Shown here: positions 1 through 13,672 of the stretch, piece by piece
Layout: each line of letters opens with the position of its first letter
Numbering within the stretch: the first letter of the stretch is position 1
Assembly (NCBI GenBank): GCA_013400975.1
Contig: WBMZ01009436.1
Span: 310,001 to 374,000, forward strand
Length of the DNA: 64,000 nucleotides
Direction of reading: 5' to 3'
From: Atrichornis clamosus
Lineage: Eukaryota; Chordata; Aves; Passeriformes; Menuridae
The notes under the pieces: model-generated
The model's database searches: none
Seen by the model: the letters and a program-made list of their open reading frames with translations, nothing else
Told to the model about the DNA's origin: nothing
Translations under genes and position numbers: made by a program

Positions 1-1294
1 AGAATAAAACTAAACAATCAGTCACACTTGCAGAAGCCACTTTACAAACATTTCATTGAAGCCATAAAGCTGTTTGATGAAAATCATCCTTCACACAGAT
101 GCCACAAAAGAGCATCGCCCACCCAACAGTCCGATGTATTGTTACCAATTGCCTGACATATTGTTGTGCCGAAGGACTCAGAATATTATGTTCCATTCCA
201 ATGCAAAAATAGAAAACCATAGGCTTGAGAGACGGAAAAGATTTATTAGCTTCCCTTTCTTCTCTTTCCTAGCAGCCTGATCAGGATGATTTCCCATTGT
301 ATATGACACTGGAAAAATTCCCTGTGTTCTTAGACTTGAGGTGCTTTACAGTGGAGGGGAGAGAGGAGGACCAACTCCAGACACGGAGAAGGTGGCATCA
401 CAGCAAGGCAGCAGCGTATTCACTGTGTCCACTGGTGACAGAAGAGGAATCAGGAACTTCCCTTCCCACATGAGGAAAACTTAAAAGGGGCAGGATATCA
501 AACCTCGCAGGAAGACTACCTGGGGGTTTGGAGCACCCCTTTTGTTGGAGATTTCACATGCCATGTAGAGAAACACCTATCAGAGGAAGTGATACAAGGA
601 AATGAGCTGTGATATCATCACTGAAGCCTCTTCTCCCTCTGGCCCATTTAGTGATTAGGTGATTATGTAAATACAACAATTGCTACGCCAGGAAAATACC
701 TTAGGCAGCTTAATATGCAGAAAGCCATTTTTATAGCCATGTTTTTAGGACAGGCATGTTATAAATTCTTTTGTATCTAGACATGATGCAGAAAAACTGC
801 TGGATGTGAAAGGAAATAACCACTCCAACCCAGAGGATAATTTTAAGGCTTATACATTTGGCCAAAATTCAGGTAATCTTGGCCCAGTCCACCAGTTTGC
901 TCATTGCTTGTTTGCTTACTTGGTCTTTAAATCACAGTTTCAGTGTTGGCCTACCCCCAGCCTCTCCCCAGTCTATCGGCACAAGGATTTTTCATTGCCA
1001 TGCTAACGTGCAGTAGTGGCCAGTGGGGCTGTGGATCTCACTGGCTGTTCTCATACTCCATTGCAACACAGTTCTCCATTTGATCAGTCCTCTAATGCAG
1101 CATTCTCCCAGTGCCCAGACTTCCTGGGAGATTTTAGAATGTCTGTTAGGTTATGAATCTGCTACTCATGTGGCTACAGATAGTAGTTAAACCCACATGT
1201 ATTCTCCTGAGAGCATATGCCTTTATGGATGCTGGAAATGGACTGCTGTGGGACTGTGTGCACCTACATCTCTGCAAACAGAGTTTGAAAGAAT
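1..1294. other. Non-coding stretch, nothing recognised
   Basis: I see no gene, recognisable repeat or RNA here. Open frames are at most 68 codons, overlap freely on both strands and resemble no family known to me. Base composition is AT-rich and CpG-poor, as expected for vertebrate intergenic or intronic DNA. Confidence 0.6.
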
Positions 1295-1375
1295 GTACCT
1301 TAATGGCTTTGGGCCTCAGTTTCCCTACACATGCCAGAAAATAAGAATGCCTGTGATTCAAGCGGTGAGGTGAAA
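1295..1375 (+). repeat. MIR-like SINE fragment (core/3' part)
   Basis: The segment reads GGGCCTCAGTTTCCCTACAC and then an A-rich run ending ATAAGAATG. This follows the order of the MIR core: a GCCTCAGTTTCC block, a CATCTGTAAAATGGG block, then AATAATG. It continues into a GTGAGG-containing stretch like the MIR 3' part. Only about 80 bp survive and divergence is high, so this is an ancient amniote copy with no coding potential. A chance resemblance cannot be excluded for so short a piece. Confidence 0.5.
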
Positions 1376-4300
1376 TCATAGGATAATTTCTTATTTCATG
1401 GTCTAAGAAAGAACCATGACCAGTTAGATACTTACATGCAAAATACTCTAAATATCTGAAAAATGCCACTATCCCAATGCTTTTTGCAATTCAGTCAAAA
1501 TCCAGTGTTGAATTTTGTCCAGATTTAACACGCTTTTATGTGTTTATAGCTCATGGAAAACACATTTAAGCACACATTTAAGTGCAAGATTGAGATGGGT
1601 TATGTACATGTGGTGATACTTCGGTGGTAGACCTTCCTGTGTGTTGTGATAGAAGAGTCAGGGTTAAGCAGCTTTGAACCAATTCACATTTTAGGGGCTG
1701 GGATATACTTATCTTCCAAGTGAGTCATGGTTTCCTTGCTGTTAGCTATTAATAACCCTTGGAGGAACTTTTCAAGCTGATAACCATTTCCTATCATTTT
1801 TGGCATTTTGAACATGTTTTTATTTTATTTTCCCATTTCTCCCAGTCCCCCAAAGGCAGCCAGATTCCCAGAACCCTCGTGGAGTGAAGAGATCACTTCC
1901 TGCCCTTCCCATCCTCCTGCTTCCTCCACCCTTTCCAGGCCAATAAAAGGACTTTAAATTATTGAGATCATCTTTTTCTTTTTCAGTTCTGTTCTGTTTT
2001 GTTATTTTTAATGTGGCCAGTTACTTAGTACTTTCTCATTTTTTGGCCCAGACCTTCATCTTCTCAGTAGTCTAGATGTAACATGAACCAGTGAACTTTA
2101 AACTCTTGGGGCCAGCAACAGCCCTTAAAGCAAGGTATATTTAATGAAGCAATACATATTTAATTATATTTAACCTCCCACCTGCCAAGGGTTAAAGCTC
2201 AAACACTGGCTGATAAGAAAGTTTCCTCTCTAGCCTACTAAACTGCTAATTTTGTTAGGTCTTGTGATGCACTTGCCTCTTTAGTTCAGAAAGGGAGTAT
2301 AGAAAGCAATTGGAAGGGCCAGTCCATGAACAGGACAGAATTGAGAGTGATTTCACTTTGCGGTTCCACTTCTAAATTAAGCATGAAAGACAGGGGCTAG
2401 GGTAATCCTCAATACACTTTGTTCCTGCTCAGGATCAGCTTGCTTCCTGGAGTTAAGTCTTTTTTACAAAAGGGAATTTCAGCATGTGGACATGTGCAGA
2501 GTAAGGAAAAATCTCCTCTGTTTTGCGTAGTCTTTGAGGAAACCAGTGATGTCTTGTTTAGAGCAAAAGTTTTTGCTCGTTTAGAGCAAAAGTGGGAAAC
2601 GTTAGCACAGATGCCCTCAGAAAGATGCAAATAGGGGAGAAGAAGATCTAGAGGGATTATCAGGGTTATGCTTTAAACACATTCCACCTCACAGATGTAC
2701 AGGAGAGGGAACGGGGAAAAAGACCAAGACAGCTAAAAATAAAATAACTTCCAGATGCAGCTCTTGCCCGGATGCAGCAAGATCTCTGCTGCCTCTCCAA
2801 TACAACATTTCAGCCTCTCAGAGCTCATTAGGATCTAAAAGAGGGTCATAGACAATAACTGTGTGCCTTAAATCTTGTCCGTCTTTCAGGCATCTTGTCT
2901 CAGGCAATCAAAGGCAGCCTATGCTGGCACAGCCCAGTAATTAGCCGGCTGTGCTTCCAGCTGGTTTGCAGGCACATGGCAGGTTAAACAATAAATAAAT
3001 CAGATTAGGCTGAAATCTGTTAAGCAAGAGTGGTCCTGGCATTCAAAGCCATTTCTTCAAAGCATTGCAGATCAGTGCTCGGGTTTTATTTTCCAAAGCC
3101 TGTTATCATGGGTATGGCTACATGGTACTTTGCAGACAGACACAAGTTCATTTCGGCTGAGCTTTGAGTAGGAGCTATGGATTGTCTTTAGACCAGAAGC
3201 AACATAACCTCCTGAGAGGGCAAGTATAGAACTCAGGTTGGCTTGTGGCTGATCCCAGGCCTGAATAGAGAAATCTTCTATCTTGTGTGGAAGGAATTTT
3301 CCCTGCACGACCTGGGGAAATGCTCATGCTCATTGGCAAACCTCACAGGCTCCATCCAAAAGAACATTACCAGTTCTGTCTGCTGCAAAAGAGTTTCATC
3401 AGGAGCTCAAGGTCAGTGCATGAAAAAGTATAGGTTATTTCTTTGTTAGAGAAAAAGAGTCATTGCAATTTATGAGAAGAGGAAAGGTAAGATAAAACAC
3501 AGGGTTTTTAAAAATAAATAAGTGTTGCCTTTTTCTCTGGGAGCTAGATATTTAGGAATAAGTAGACAGGAATACTTGCTTGCATTCCAGTGGAGTTGAC
3601 TCTCCTCTCAGCTCTCTGACATGGCCCTACCACTCTTGGAGAAATTGATTCACCCTCGAGAAGAGCCCCAAACCATCTCCATTCTCTCTCTCCAACAGTT
3701 CCTCCAGAGGTCTCTGCCCATGGTCCTTTTCACCTGCCCATGGTCTGCATCTTCACTAACGGAGTCTGATGTTCCAGGTGGGCACATCAAAGAGCATCAA
3801 AGGACAGGAAAAACTCTATCAAGTCACTGGAGTTCCTGGAGAAAGTCTCTGTGTACAAAGAAGCTTTTGGGGAAATCCAGGGGTCATACTAAGTGGAATG
3901 GAAGTGCTTTATTTCTAGAAACACTTAAGAAAGTCTAAGTTATAGAAAATGCCTTATTACTCAGATTATACATAATTTCGACTGTGGTACCATCTACCAG
4001 TTCCAAATTTTGACTTCTTGTGCTCAGCACTGTATCAAGAAACCTGAGAAAACTGGTCCCTGGCCACAGAGCAAACAATGCCCTACCACCACAGAAAAAG
4101 GGACAAACCACTCTGAAGTGAAAGGGATCATAGGCAACGCAGCCGACATCTCAATCCTGCTTCCCTTCTAAACTGGATAGGAGAGGCAAGCAAAAATTCT
4201 AGAGAGTGAACCTAGTGATGAACACTACCTGACTCCTTTCTCACACAGTCCATGAAGAATTGTTTCTGTAGCAGTCAATGCTATTGATCTTAGCTCATAT

Positions 4301-4752
4301 CTCCCATTTTCCTCATGTTTCCTCATGTTTTTTTCCACACAGACTTTAATGAAATTCTCACCAAAACTGACTCATTCTCAGCAAAGCTAAAGGAGAGTGC
4401 TATAAAGCAAAGATTTTTCAGTGCCCAGGTTGCAAACAGCTTCTAAACCATACAGCTTTTTTCCCCATACCTCCTGGTTGTCTCTTTGCTTTGGGGAAGA
4501 AATCAAGCATCTGCCCAAATCAAAATAAGCAGTTTCTTTCCCCAGAGTAAATGCACATATCACAGTTAGCGGGTTGCTTATAGAAGCACTTTTTAACATT
4601 TTCAGGCTGTGTTTTACCTCCTGGAGTGGGGAGATCTTCTTTCCTTCTTCATAGTACCTCACTGGCCAGGCACATTGCTTTAGTTAGGAGTTCTACCCAG
4701 AGGAATAACTATCCCTTTTAAAATTATTTTCAGATGGAAATAATGGGTTGTA
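1376..4752. other. Non-coding stretch with one nested short repeat
   Basis: No gene is recognised. The stretch contains a 15-bp direct repeat nested with a palindrome near 2556-2593 (listed separately) and an AT-rich patch at about 2930-3030 with homeodomain-like TAATTA and AATAAATAAATCA words. A short tandem TTTCCTCATG duplication lies at about 4309-4328. The 105-codon open frame at 3621-3938 on + has no recognisable domain and is probably a chance frame. Confidence 0.55.
2556..2593. repeat. 15-bp direct repeat with embedded palindrome
   Basis: GTTTAGAGCAAAAGT occurs exactly at 2556-2570 and again at 2579-2593. Between and within the copies, GAGCAAAA (2561-2568) and TTTTGCTC (2571-2578) form a perfect 8-bp inverted repeat with a 2-nt spacer. 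The arrangement therefore combines direct and inverted symmetry in 38 bp. It could be a local replication-slippage or template-switch product. No function is evident. Confidence 0.85.
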
Positions 4753-4789
4753 TTTCTCTCTCCCTTCTCCCTCCCTCCCCCATCCCCCT
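4753..4789 (-). other. Predicted G-quadruplex / polypyrimidine tract
   Basis: The plus strand is an almost pure pyrimidine run. On the minus strand it gives five G-runs of at least three bases: complements of the C runs at 4762-4764, 4769-4771, 4773-4775, 4777-4781 and 4784-4788. The loops are 4, 1, 1 and 2 nt. This satisfies the usual G3+N1-7 quadruplex rule with very short loops. The mirror-like polypyrimidine composition could also permit triplex DNA. Whether it forms in vivo is unknown. Confidence 0.7.
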
Positions 4790-7700
4790 GTGGAATATTC
4801 ACCATAGGCTGTATCTAGAGATGGTGAAAATTTGCCGTGTTTTTATCTTGTTGGAAATCTGTCAGAAATCCCAACTCCAAGACTTCTTTTTCCCCATAAA
4901 ACCTCTCAAAATTTCTACTTTTTTTCCTCCTTCAAAAAACAAACAAAATAGTTTCCTTGGAGGAGAGAAGGTCAGAGCTCAGCTGTTTTGAGAGCTCATC
5001 CTCTGTCTGTGCCAGGATGGCTGCAGTTTTCCCCCTCTCCCCCAACAAGTGCAGGAAAGGTTGGCTGTCAGCAGGGACAAGCTCAAAGGCACAAGGGCAC
5101 CCTGACATCTTGGGTACTTGGCAGCTGGAGAGTTGGTGCCCTGCTGGGACGTGCTGCTGTGATAACTGGTGACAGTTTGGGATCCCGCCCTTCCTTCCAT
5201 TCGTCGGCTGATTCTGCACTTATCTGACTGCATTCAGGAGGGCTCCTAGAGATATCTTTATCAATGACAGATCTAACAGGGGTTGATGGAGATATTTCAT
5301 GGGTTTGGCACGTAGAGCTGGGGTGGTGCTAAATATCTTCTCACTCAGTTGACCCCAAAAAATAAAATTGGTAAAGCACGCACTCACAAATCCCCTAACT
5401 AACCAATGCTGACATATCACATGGTGAGTGTTAAGAGGGAGATGTTAAATAAGGTTGATTTTCATCTGAAGCAAGAGGCAATGCCCAGAATTTCAATCTA
5501 CCCTTACTATTAGACATTCAGTTAAATTCCAGGAGATACAGGAAAACATGCATCTAACCATCTAACCTTCTTTTTTTACCTTATATGTTGTTTTAAATCT
5601 GTTGCATAATCCTGTAGAATTCTGATTGCATTTTGTTTCCCCAAGTCCTTGTAGAGAATGGACTAACTTTGGACTGTATTTGGCTGGAGGCTCTACTTGC
5701 AAGAAGCCAGATTTGCTATCCAAACAATTGGGCCAGAGATTAAAGACAGATACCTTAGCAATGTCATATCAGATCTGTTATTTCTCATTTCCTACTTCAC
5801 CCCTCTTCTCTGATTTCCCAAGCCAAAATTAAAATCAGCTTCTAATGCTGACTTCTAGTAGGCAAAAATGGAGCAGATTCCTTTCTTAACACCCAACTGT
5901 TTTTTGCATCAGCCAGCAGGAGTGGTAGATCTCCCTGACCTGTTCTGGCTCTCTACTTTGCCATTTTCTCCAATCATTTGTTCTGACAACTTTTGGGAGG
6001 ACTCAAGTGGGGTAGTGGGAAAGTCTTCAGTAGAAAGAGGACTTCTCTATGGCATCCTTATTGTGTCATATTCCACGTTACCCCATGGTTATCCCCAGAA
6101 TTACTGCCAGGATTTAGAGACCACTAGGGTCTCCTTTCCCGCTAACCTCTGTGTCAGCTTTACTTTGACCATAACTCTACATTCACAACAGAGAGAGTTC
6201 TCATTTAAGCCTGACTGAAATTGGAATGAGGAGACAGTTTTCAGTTTAATTCCTTGCTCAGAAAGTTTCAGGACAAAAGTCCAAGCTCTGTTGGGAAGGT
6301 GGTTCCAAAGGCTTACATTTTGGGTTCTCTCCACCCCAGCATGAAGCAAAACCCCACATCTCAGTACAGCATGTGTAGCAAGAAATTTTCAGGAGTTTTG
6401 TGTCAGAATCCATCAACCAGAAACAATTAAAATCCCTAGTCTTTTTTGACAGCCATGGCCACGTCATTTCTAGGATGCAGAAGCAGTGACAGACTTTGCA
6501 TGAATTTTATGTTTCTTTGGCAACTTGGAACATTGCTACAGCTGCTAGAAATAAATGAATAACTTTTTTTTTTTTTCCAATTTTTTCTTCTTCACCTTTT
6601 AAAGAGGAAATAATATTTGGAGATTTTATCGATGTCAAAACACTTCTTTTCAGGAGCTCTTTGCATTTTCCCAGCCTACAGTTGAAGAGTACACCATTGT
6701 TTAGAGCTTGTTAGTGATGGAAATAAATAAATAATCGCCACCGCAACAAGCACGTATCCCCCCTATGTATGCTGCTCCACTCACCCATAGCTGAGAACAA
6801 AACCTTAGTTGTTCCGTGTCATCTGACTGCTCCTCTCCTTTTGCCTCCCTCTCTCTTGAATGCGTGTGTAACGTGGCTTTATTTGCAACTCTGTCAGCCT
6901 AAGCAAGATTAATGTTTGCATGGGGGTGCAAAGCTGGCTCAGAACAATATCTGCTTTGAGAGCCTTGCTCTAGAGATGGGTGCAGAAGCCACTTGGTATA
7001 TTATTCCTTATTTATTTATTTATTTATTTCTATTTTAATGTCTTAGTTCTTCTGTAACAAGCATTGGCTGCAGGCCCACAGCCAGATGGAACTGAACTGC
7101 TTTCTAAGAAAAACATGAGGAAGGGAATTGCATTTTGATGTTGCAATTTCTTCATAGGGGTATTTATTTCTAGTGTTCTTCCCCCCCCCCACTCCTCCCC
7201 CACCTCTGGAATTTGGTGTACAAAAGTCAAGGAAGCTATCAAACTGCTGCTGTTGCTGATTTTGTTTGCATCTGGTTTTAATACTGAAATATTTGGGGCA
7301 GACAGCTCCAGAAAGGGAAATCCGCAGATTGGGCAGTGAAAGCAGAGACAGATTGCATCATGGTGTTCTGGTCCAGTGAAGAAGAGGAGCCTTTTGAGTG
7401 GCTGTTTTCTCACAGCTTCACAGTTCTTTTGCTGCTGGTGACTCTGCAGAGTGCTCTGCCAGGGACTGGTCGGGATCCATTAACTCCTTTCATCCATCTA
7501 AACTGACAAAGAGCCATCAAGTGGTAACTTTATGTCATTACGATGTGAGCTAAATTAGATGTGGATGTTGAAGGCTCCACATGGAGTTTTTACATCCCAA
7601 AGAACCAATTCCAATTTAGTACAGGGATCAGCTCCTTTCAAGCCAGCAATACTAGCCTGAGTTTTTCACCCAATGTCTCTGCTTTCCTTTGTCAATAAAC

Positions 7701-10700
7701 ATATTTCAAATGCCCAAGCAAACCAGATATGTTTTCTGGGTGTTCCCTTTCCTGGTTGAAATAGAACAGTTCCAAATGCCTGCAACTCAGTTCCCTCAGC
7801 ACAAAAGCTGGCTGAGGTGGTATGCAGTTGTTTTAGTATTTTGCCTTTCCAGAGCACAAATGCAGTATTATGTTCAGAATCAGCTTGAAGACATGACTTC
7901 TTTCTGACAGGAAAAAAAAACAACAACAACAACATGAAGATCAAATACCTCTGGTTTTGTTACTTTTTTGCAACAAATGATGATTATGAAGTATACCTCT
8001 TCATTCTTTGGTGCTGCTTAAAAAGCGGATTATTGGTAAAATAAAACACTGTGCCTTTAAGGTGTACTTTCACAAAACATACTGCATGAGCAGGCATTTC
8101 TTCAGAATTTCAATGTGTGTCCTGGCTCTGTAGGACCCATAAGTCTTGAGCATTAAAAAATCATTCTCTTACTCATTTTTGCATCTCTCTGGACAGTGGG
8201 GAGGAAAGATTAAACAAGAATTATGGGTTGATTTATCTGATTTCCATCATGAGATGAATCTCTTTCACAGAGAATGAGGAGGAGCAACTTTGCCTTTAAA
8301 AGCAATACACTGTATTTATGACCACTACAAAGTGCTTTCTGACTATCTCAGGGAGGAGGAGCAGAGACATGACAGAGCAGTGAATTTCTTTGCAAAAAGA
8401 TTAAACAAACGTAACATATTTTTCTGCAGGTTGAGACACTCAAAACCATGAGCTGAGCTGAAGAGGTAATGGATCTCCACAGCTTACAAAATATTACAAG
8501 TAGAATCAAGCTATTTTCTCTACTGAAAACAGCTGAGCAATGCATGAACCTCACACTCACACAGATTAGCTGGCTGACCTCTAATTACCCAGAGATTGTA
8601 CAAGAAAGACTTGAGAGTGCTCGCTTCACAGCTTCAAAGGCGCCGACCTTAAAAACTCATCCCCTACTGATTTTGAGAGAGCTCAGAGGCGGCAGCACAC
8701 CCACTGTTACAGGATGCTACAGCTCCAGCCAGGCTGCTCTCTATCCCAAGCTTCTGCTTCACTTTCCTGGTCATGAGGTTGCAGGAATAAACATGCAAGA
8801 GATGACTTTAGGATTTATTTTGGTTTTGCTTCAGGCATGAGGTATTTGCTGTTGCACAGCGCATGACCCCAAGGAATGCTCCTCGCCACTGGTGTCAACT
8901 TCTATGCTAGAGAGTGACAATACAGTCTGTAAACACATTGGAGGGTAGATGCCTTGTCAGAAGAGAACGGGAGGCATTCGTTTTGTAAAGGTTCTTAATT
9001 TCCAAAGGTCACCTTTTGCATACCATTTGTTTCTGATCTTTTGGTTGCTGGTTTTGAAACAAACAAGTGGCAGGAAAGAACAAGGAGACAAAGCAGTTTG
9101 AAGGTAAAAGGGCAGAATGAGCTCATGAACCTAGAGTTGACAATGGTTTCCGGTGCAGATCAGTTAATTTTGGGGTTGGGGTTCATCCAAATGCAGCATA
9201 CAGTTAGTTACCTGTGCGTGTTCTTTCCTCAGCAACAAAGAAGAATCTGACACATCAGAAAAAAAAAGAATCTAAAATACTTTCTCTCTTCAAAAGATGG
9301 GTGTTGTTTTTCTTTCCCCTTTGTCTTTCCATCTGTTTTATTTGTGTGAAATTTGGGACAGAAAAGTAACCTTTCTTTGACACATTCTTCAGGGATGCAC
9401 AAGCAGTCACAGGATCAATGGTGCTCCTTCTCCAACAAAGAGTTTGTTTGTCCCCAGATCTCCAGCTTAGGGAAAATAATTCACAAAAATGAAAACCATG
9501 GGCAAAAAGTATTACAACATTTCTGATGAAACACTTTTGTTGAGAGAGTTTAGGAAAAATCAAGCATCCTTAACATTGGGCTTTAATTTCTCTCTGTAAG
9601 AAGGATTGAAAAGCAGATTTCAGAGATTCTTTTGGGCATAAAGAAAAAATTTGGAAAGTGGGCTGGTCGGTGGCTGATGCCAGTAGTGAGTATTGAGAGC
9701 AGTGATGATCTGGTGTAGGTATATCTTGGTGTCTTATTTCATGCCTGTGTACCAACAAGTGAATGATAGCACTATCAGAATATAATCTGTATTTAGTATA
9801 ATGAATCACATACAACACTTTTTCCCAAACAGATTACATGAAATTACATAAACAAGTAGAAGCATCTGTATTTAATCCACAGTCCCATGAAAACAATAGG
9901 GGGCATAGGATTAACTGAAATTTCTGACAAAAACAAGGAAAACTCCTCGTAGAACAATTCAAAGTTTACAAATGTCCTACTCTAAGACACACTCTCAGTG
10001 CCTAGGTCTAGCAAGGTGAGACTTTACATCTGGAGTCCTGCAGACCTTTCCTGCTGTTTTGCTTCTGGGAATAGCATGGTACTTTATTATCTTCTCCCAA
10101 GTGAACTGCATGAGACTTCTGCAGTGCAGTGTTCCACGTGCAGTGGCTGCTGCTGCTACAGCCCCCTTCTAGCAGATGTAACCCCACACTGCTTTTTTGA
10201 AGTCAGCTTCTGGGTCTAACCCTGCCATCTTCTTCTGCTTTTTTGTGTCCTGCAGTTGTAGTGGCCATTCACCTGACAGCCCTGCCCAAGAGTGGGTTCT
10301 CTTCTGCCCACCAGAGAGAGCAGAGAAATCACCTTCATTGTCTCTTTCGCACCATGGCAGAGTCCTACTTCTGCCTGAGAGGCAAATGATGGAGATGCAA
10401 AGTCTCGTTTTCTTGTTCACGTGGGAGGAGTATTTCTCCACATTCTGAGAGCCTCAGGACACAAGTGAGTCTGTCTGCAAACTGCACACCCACCTCTGCA
10501 CTGAACAAAAGTGAACCACTGAATATGAATAGGTATTGGTTCACTTGCACTCAGAGGAAATTTACTTTCTGAACGTCTGCACAGTTGTATCTCTAACATG
10601 AATTTCCTGAGGCATCACGATGTATTAAGGGCATTAGATAGCTAGACCATCCAAGCCTTATTTTTCATAACCATTTTATATCTTTGTAGAAATCTCCAGC

Positions 10701-13672
10701 AATGAGGTTTGAGGCACTTCCTGTTCCTTCTTGTACCGAGTCTGTAACCACAAGATGCCACATTCATTCTTTTCCTGTGATCTGTCTGTATATCACATCC
10801 AGGAAACAGCTTCCAGCATCCTTGTGTGAGTGTACAGACCATACTTCCTTAGGTTTCCTATGTCATTCTAAAAAGGAGAAAGCTCCTTGGATTCAAGTCT
10901 CTGTTTTGATTTATTGCCCTTAAGATGAGAAGTGGCAAAAGAGCTACAGCTGAAAATTACTCTATGGTGAACTGACCATAGTAGCTTTATCTCAGGTTAC
11001 TTCAGACTGTAGATAAAGGTTTTTCACACTTGTGTTGCATTTTTTGAGCCTGCTCAGAAGGAGTGGAATACAACCTTGTAGTTGAATATGTCTTTCCTCA
11101 CCAATGGCAGAAGGATCTGTAGAAAGTATGGGCAGGAAAGCCTTTGTCCAGGAAAATGCAGAGAATGGGGAGAAGAAGCTCAGTGGAAGAAGAATCTCTG
11201 CCATCTGGAGGAGAAGGCCAGAAACAGCCACCCTTGGGGCCATGTCATCATTATTTCTTTTTTCCTGCAAAGTAAAGTAGCTTTTTATGCATGGCAATGT
11301 CCTTTCGATAACGGTGTATATTGAGGTTCACCATTCTCGAGCTGGTTATATCAGGTATTATTTCAGATAAATTCTGACACCGTAGATGTATTTTCAATAA
11401 AGAATAGAATGTGCACATTTCCTTAAGGAAAAAAACCCCAAACACCACGTTTATAGTATCTGGAAAAGTCAGGGAGTATGTGGTGTTGCTCTGTAAGGAA
11501 AGAGATTTCACGTGCAGGCTTCCTGAAGACACGAAGGGAAGACACCAAACTAGAACTCTCAAAAAATATTACTTACTCTGATAAGAGTGAGAGATACATA
11601 TATTGCATGCAAAGTCACTCATAAATTGTTGTCATTTTTTCATAGCTGTTTGCAATGTTGAGTCCTTGTTAAAAAAAAAAAAAAAGTAATTTCCTGGAAA
11701 CAATCAATTAAAAGAAAAACAGAAACAAAAGAAACCCCTATATTTTAATTGTCATAGCTGCAGAAACTCTTGCAACTGTGTGGCCTCAGGAAAACTTTAA
11801 TATTCAAAATTCAGAATATATATTAAAATAATTATCTTCATTATTACTATCTTTTATATTAACATTATCATGATATTGGGGTGATGCCGCATGGGGTTTT
11901 TTTAATGTTGGAAACTGTCAGAGCTCTATTTTCTATGGAATGCATTGTTCTGAGAGAGAATAAAAGCTTCCATGTTTGTAATTTAAAGTAATGAGAAGAA
12001 TAGCCAGAAAATGATCCTGACTTGCAAATCAGGAATGAAATGTACCACATAAAGTGTTCTATTTTAAGCCCCTAGAGCAGGTAAGATATACATGAGAAAA
12101 CCCATTTTGTCAAAAGCTAATACAAATGCAATAATTGCTTTAAATTGCTTCCTTATTGCTCTTCCAGAGTTACTAAAACAGGAAAGGATTTTTCAGTGCA
12201 GTATGTTCATCTTGAGTGTCCTTTTTAATCTAATTCACAAAATTCATAGCTCTCAGCTCCAACCAAGCTCACCCATGTGGTTATTTCAATTTTAGTGCTC
12301 TTCATAGAAATATCTTGTACTCCCAGCATCACAGCCACCAAAACATCAAGAGCAATCCAGCTTCACCTTTAGTAGGGGAAAAAATGTAAATCATTTGGGA
12401 ATAACGTTATTAGGTAAAAATGTCCTCTGGATCCCAGTACCAGGTCTAAGCTATAGAACTACTGGTAGAAGAATAAAATGGGAGAGAGAAATTAAAACTA
12501 GACATCTTGCAGTTTTCTGATACCAATCACCTTGTTCCAAATGTGAGTTGTCCATGACTGCAGCCACCAGGAGAAAAGAAATGAAAGACACCATGAGGTT
12601 GTTAAATCTGTTCAAATGGTTCCCCTTCAATTTTCAGATATGGTGCTGTCAATTCACATCAGTTGTCACTTAAGAGTAAACCTCTGGAACTGATTTGAGT
12701 TTATTTAAGGAAGGTTTAGATGCAGACTCATGATTCTGGCACAACCTGTTGCATTTCTAAATGCTATCTTTAAGGACACAAAAGAAGACAAATTTACCAT
12801 TTAGGACAAAGGATTATTTCAATGCCTACAAAGCAGAAAAGAAGTTTGAGAAGAGTGAAAAGCAGTTTGCAGTTTTTGCCTGGTCTGTCAGTTCCATACC
12901 TTTCTCACATCAATGCATTTGCTCTCTCCCTGCGGGTGAAGTGGGCATTTGGAACTGAGATAACTATGACTTTCTAACCACACATTGCATGAAAGTGAAA
13001 CAGTGGCAGCTATTGCCCAGAGGCACTCAGACCATTTTGACAAACATAAATTCACAGTCTCAGACAGAAACTAAATTGAAGGCAGATATTTATCAGCTTT
13101 TCCCTTTTCTCCACCGTTTTTGACCAGCTGTGCTATTGATCCAGCCTCCCTGGCACAGCTGCACTTTCCACATAGCCTTTACCTGACGGGTATTTATGAT
13201 GCCTTGGGACCACAGCTTACCAGAGGGAGTAATTTGGCTGCCTGAGCATGGCAGGACTGTAGACCATGACAGGTGCATTCAACACAAGGTGGCTTTCTTA
13301 CCAGGACTGATTTACTACCAAGTTCATGACTCTTTAATGAACTCAATTGAAGGTCTCTTTCTCATATCATTGCACAAGTGCAGCCTTGTGGACAGAGGAA
13401 CTGGTGACTGAAACCTTTCCGAGGGAGAGGTTTTTGTTACATGAGGGGCAAAGCTGGTATTGTGGGCTTTGACCTGTGCTCTCAAGAGAAAGGTGTTTTG
13501 CAAATGTTCAATAATACTCTTCTGTCTAGGCTGCATTTCTGCAGTTCCCAACATTCATTCACAGGTCAAAACCCTCTAATTTTCTCTGGATACTTCCCAG
13601 ACACCAAGTTCACCTTGAAAATGGCAGCCTAAAAATAAACTTATAGAGGGAAAAAAACAAGAAGAAGCACAC
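4790..13672. other. Long non-coding stretch with simple repeats
   Basis: I recognise no gene in nearly 9 kb. Simple-sequence items are a 13-T run (6564-6576), a TTTA microsatellite (about 7007-7029), a 10-C run followed by C-rich sequence (7181-7202), a CAA run (about 7920-7933) and a 15-A run (11671-11685). Open frames such as 7030-7413 on -, 5868-6218 on + and 8469-8840 on + lack recognisable domains and are treated as chance frames. Confidence 0.55.
7007..7029. repeat. (TTTA)n microsatellite
   Basis: Five to six consecutive TTTA units run uninterrupted into a TTTC. This is ordinary low-complexity sequence. Confidence 0.9.

Noticed and set aside
7030..7413. 127-codon open frame on the minus strand
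   Set aside because: It runs through the C-run at 7181-7190 and the TTTA flank, giving poly-Gly and mixed low-complexity residues. No domain is visible.
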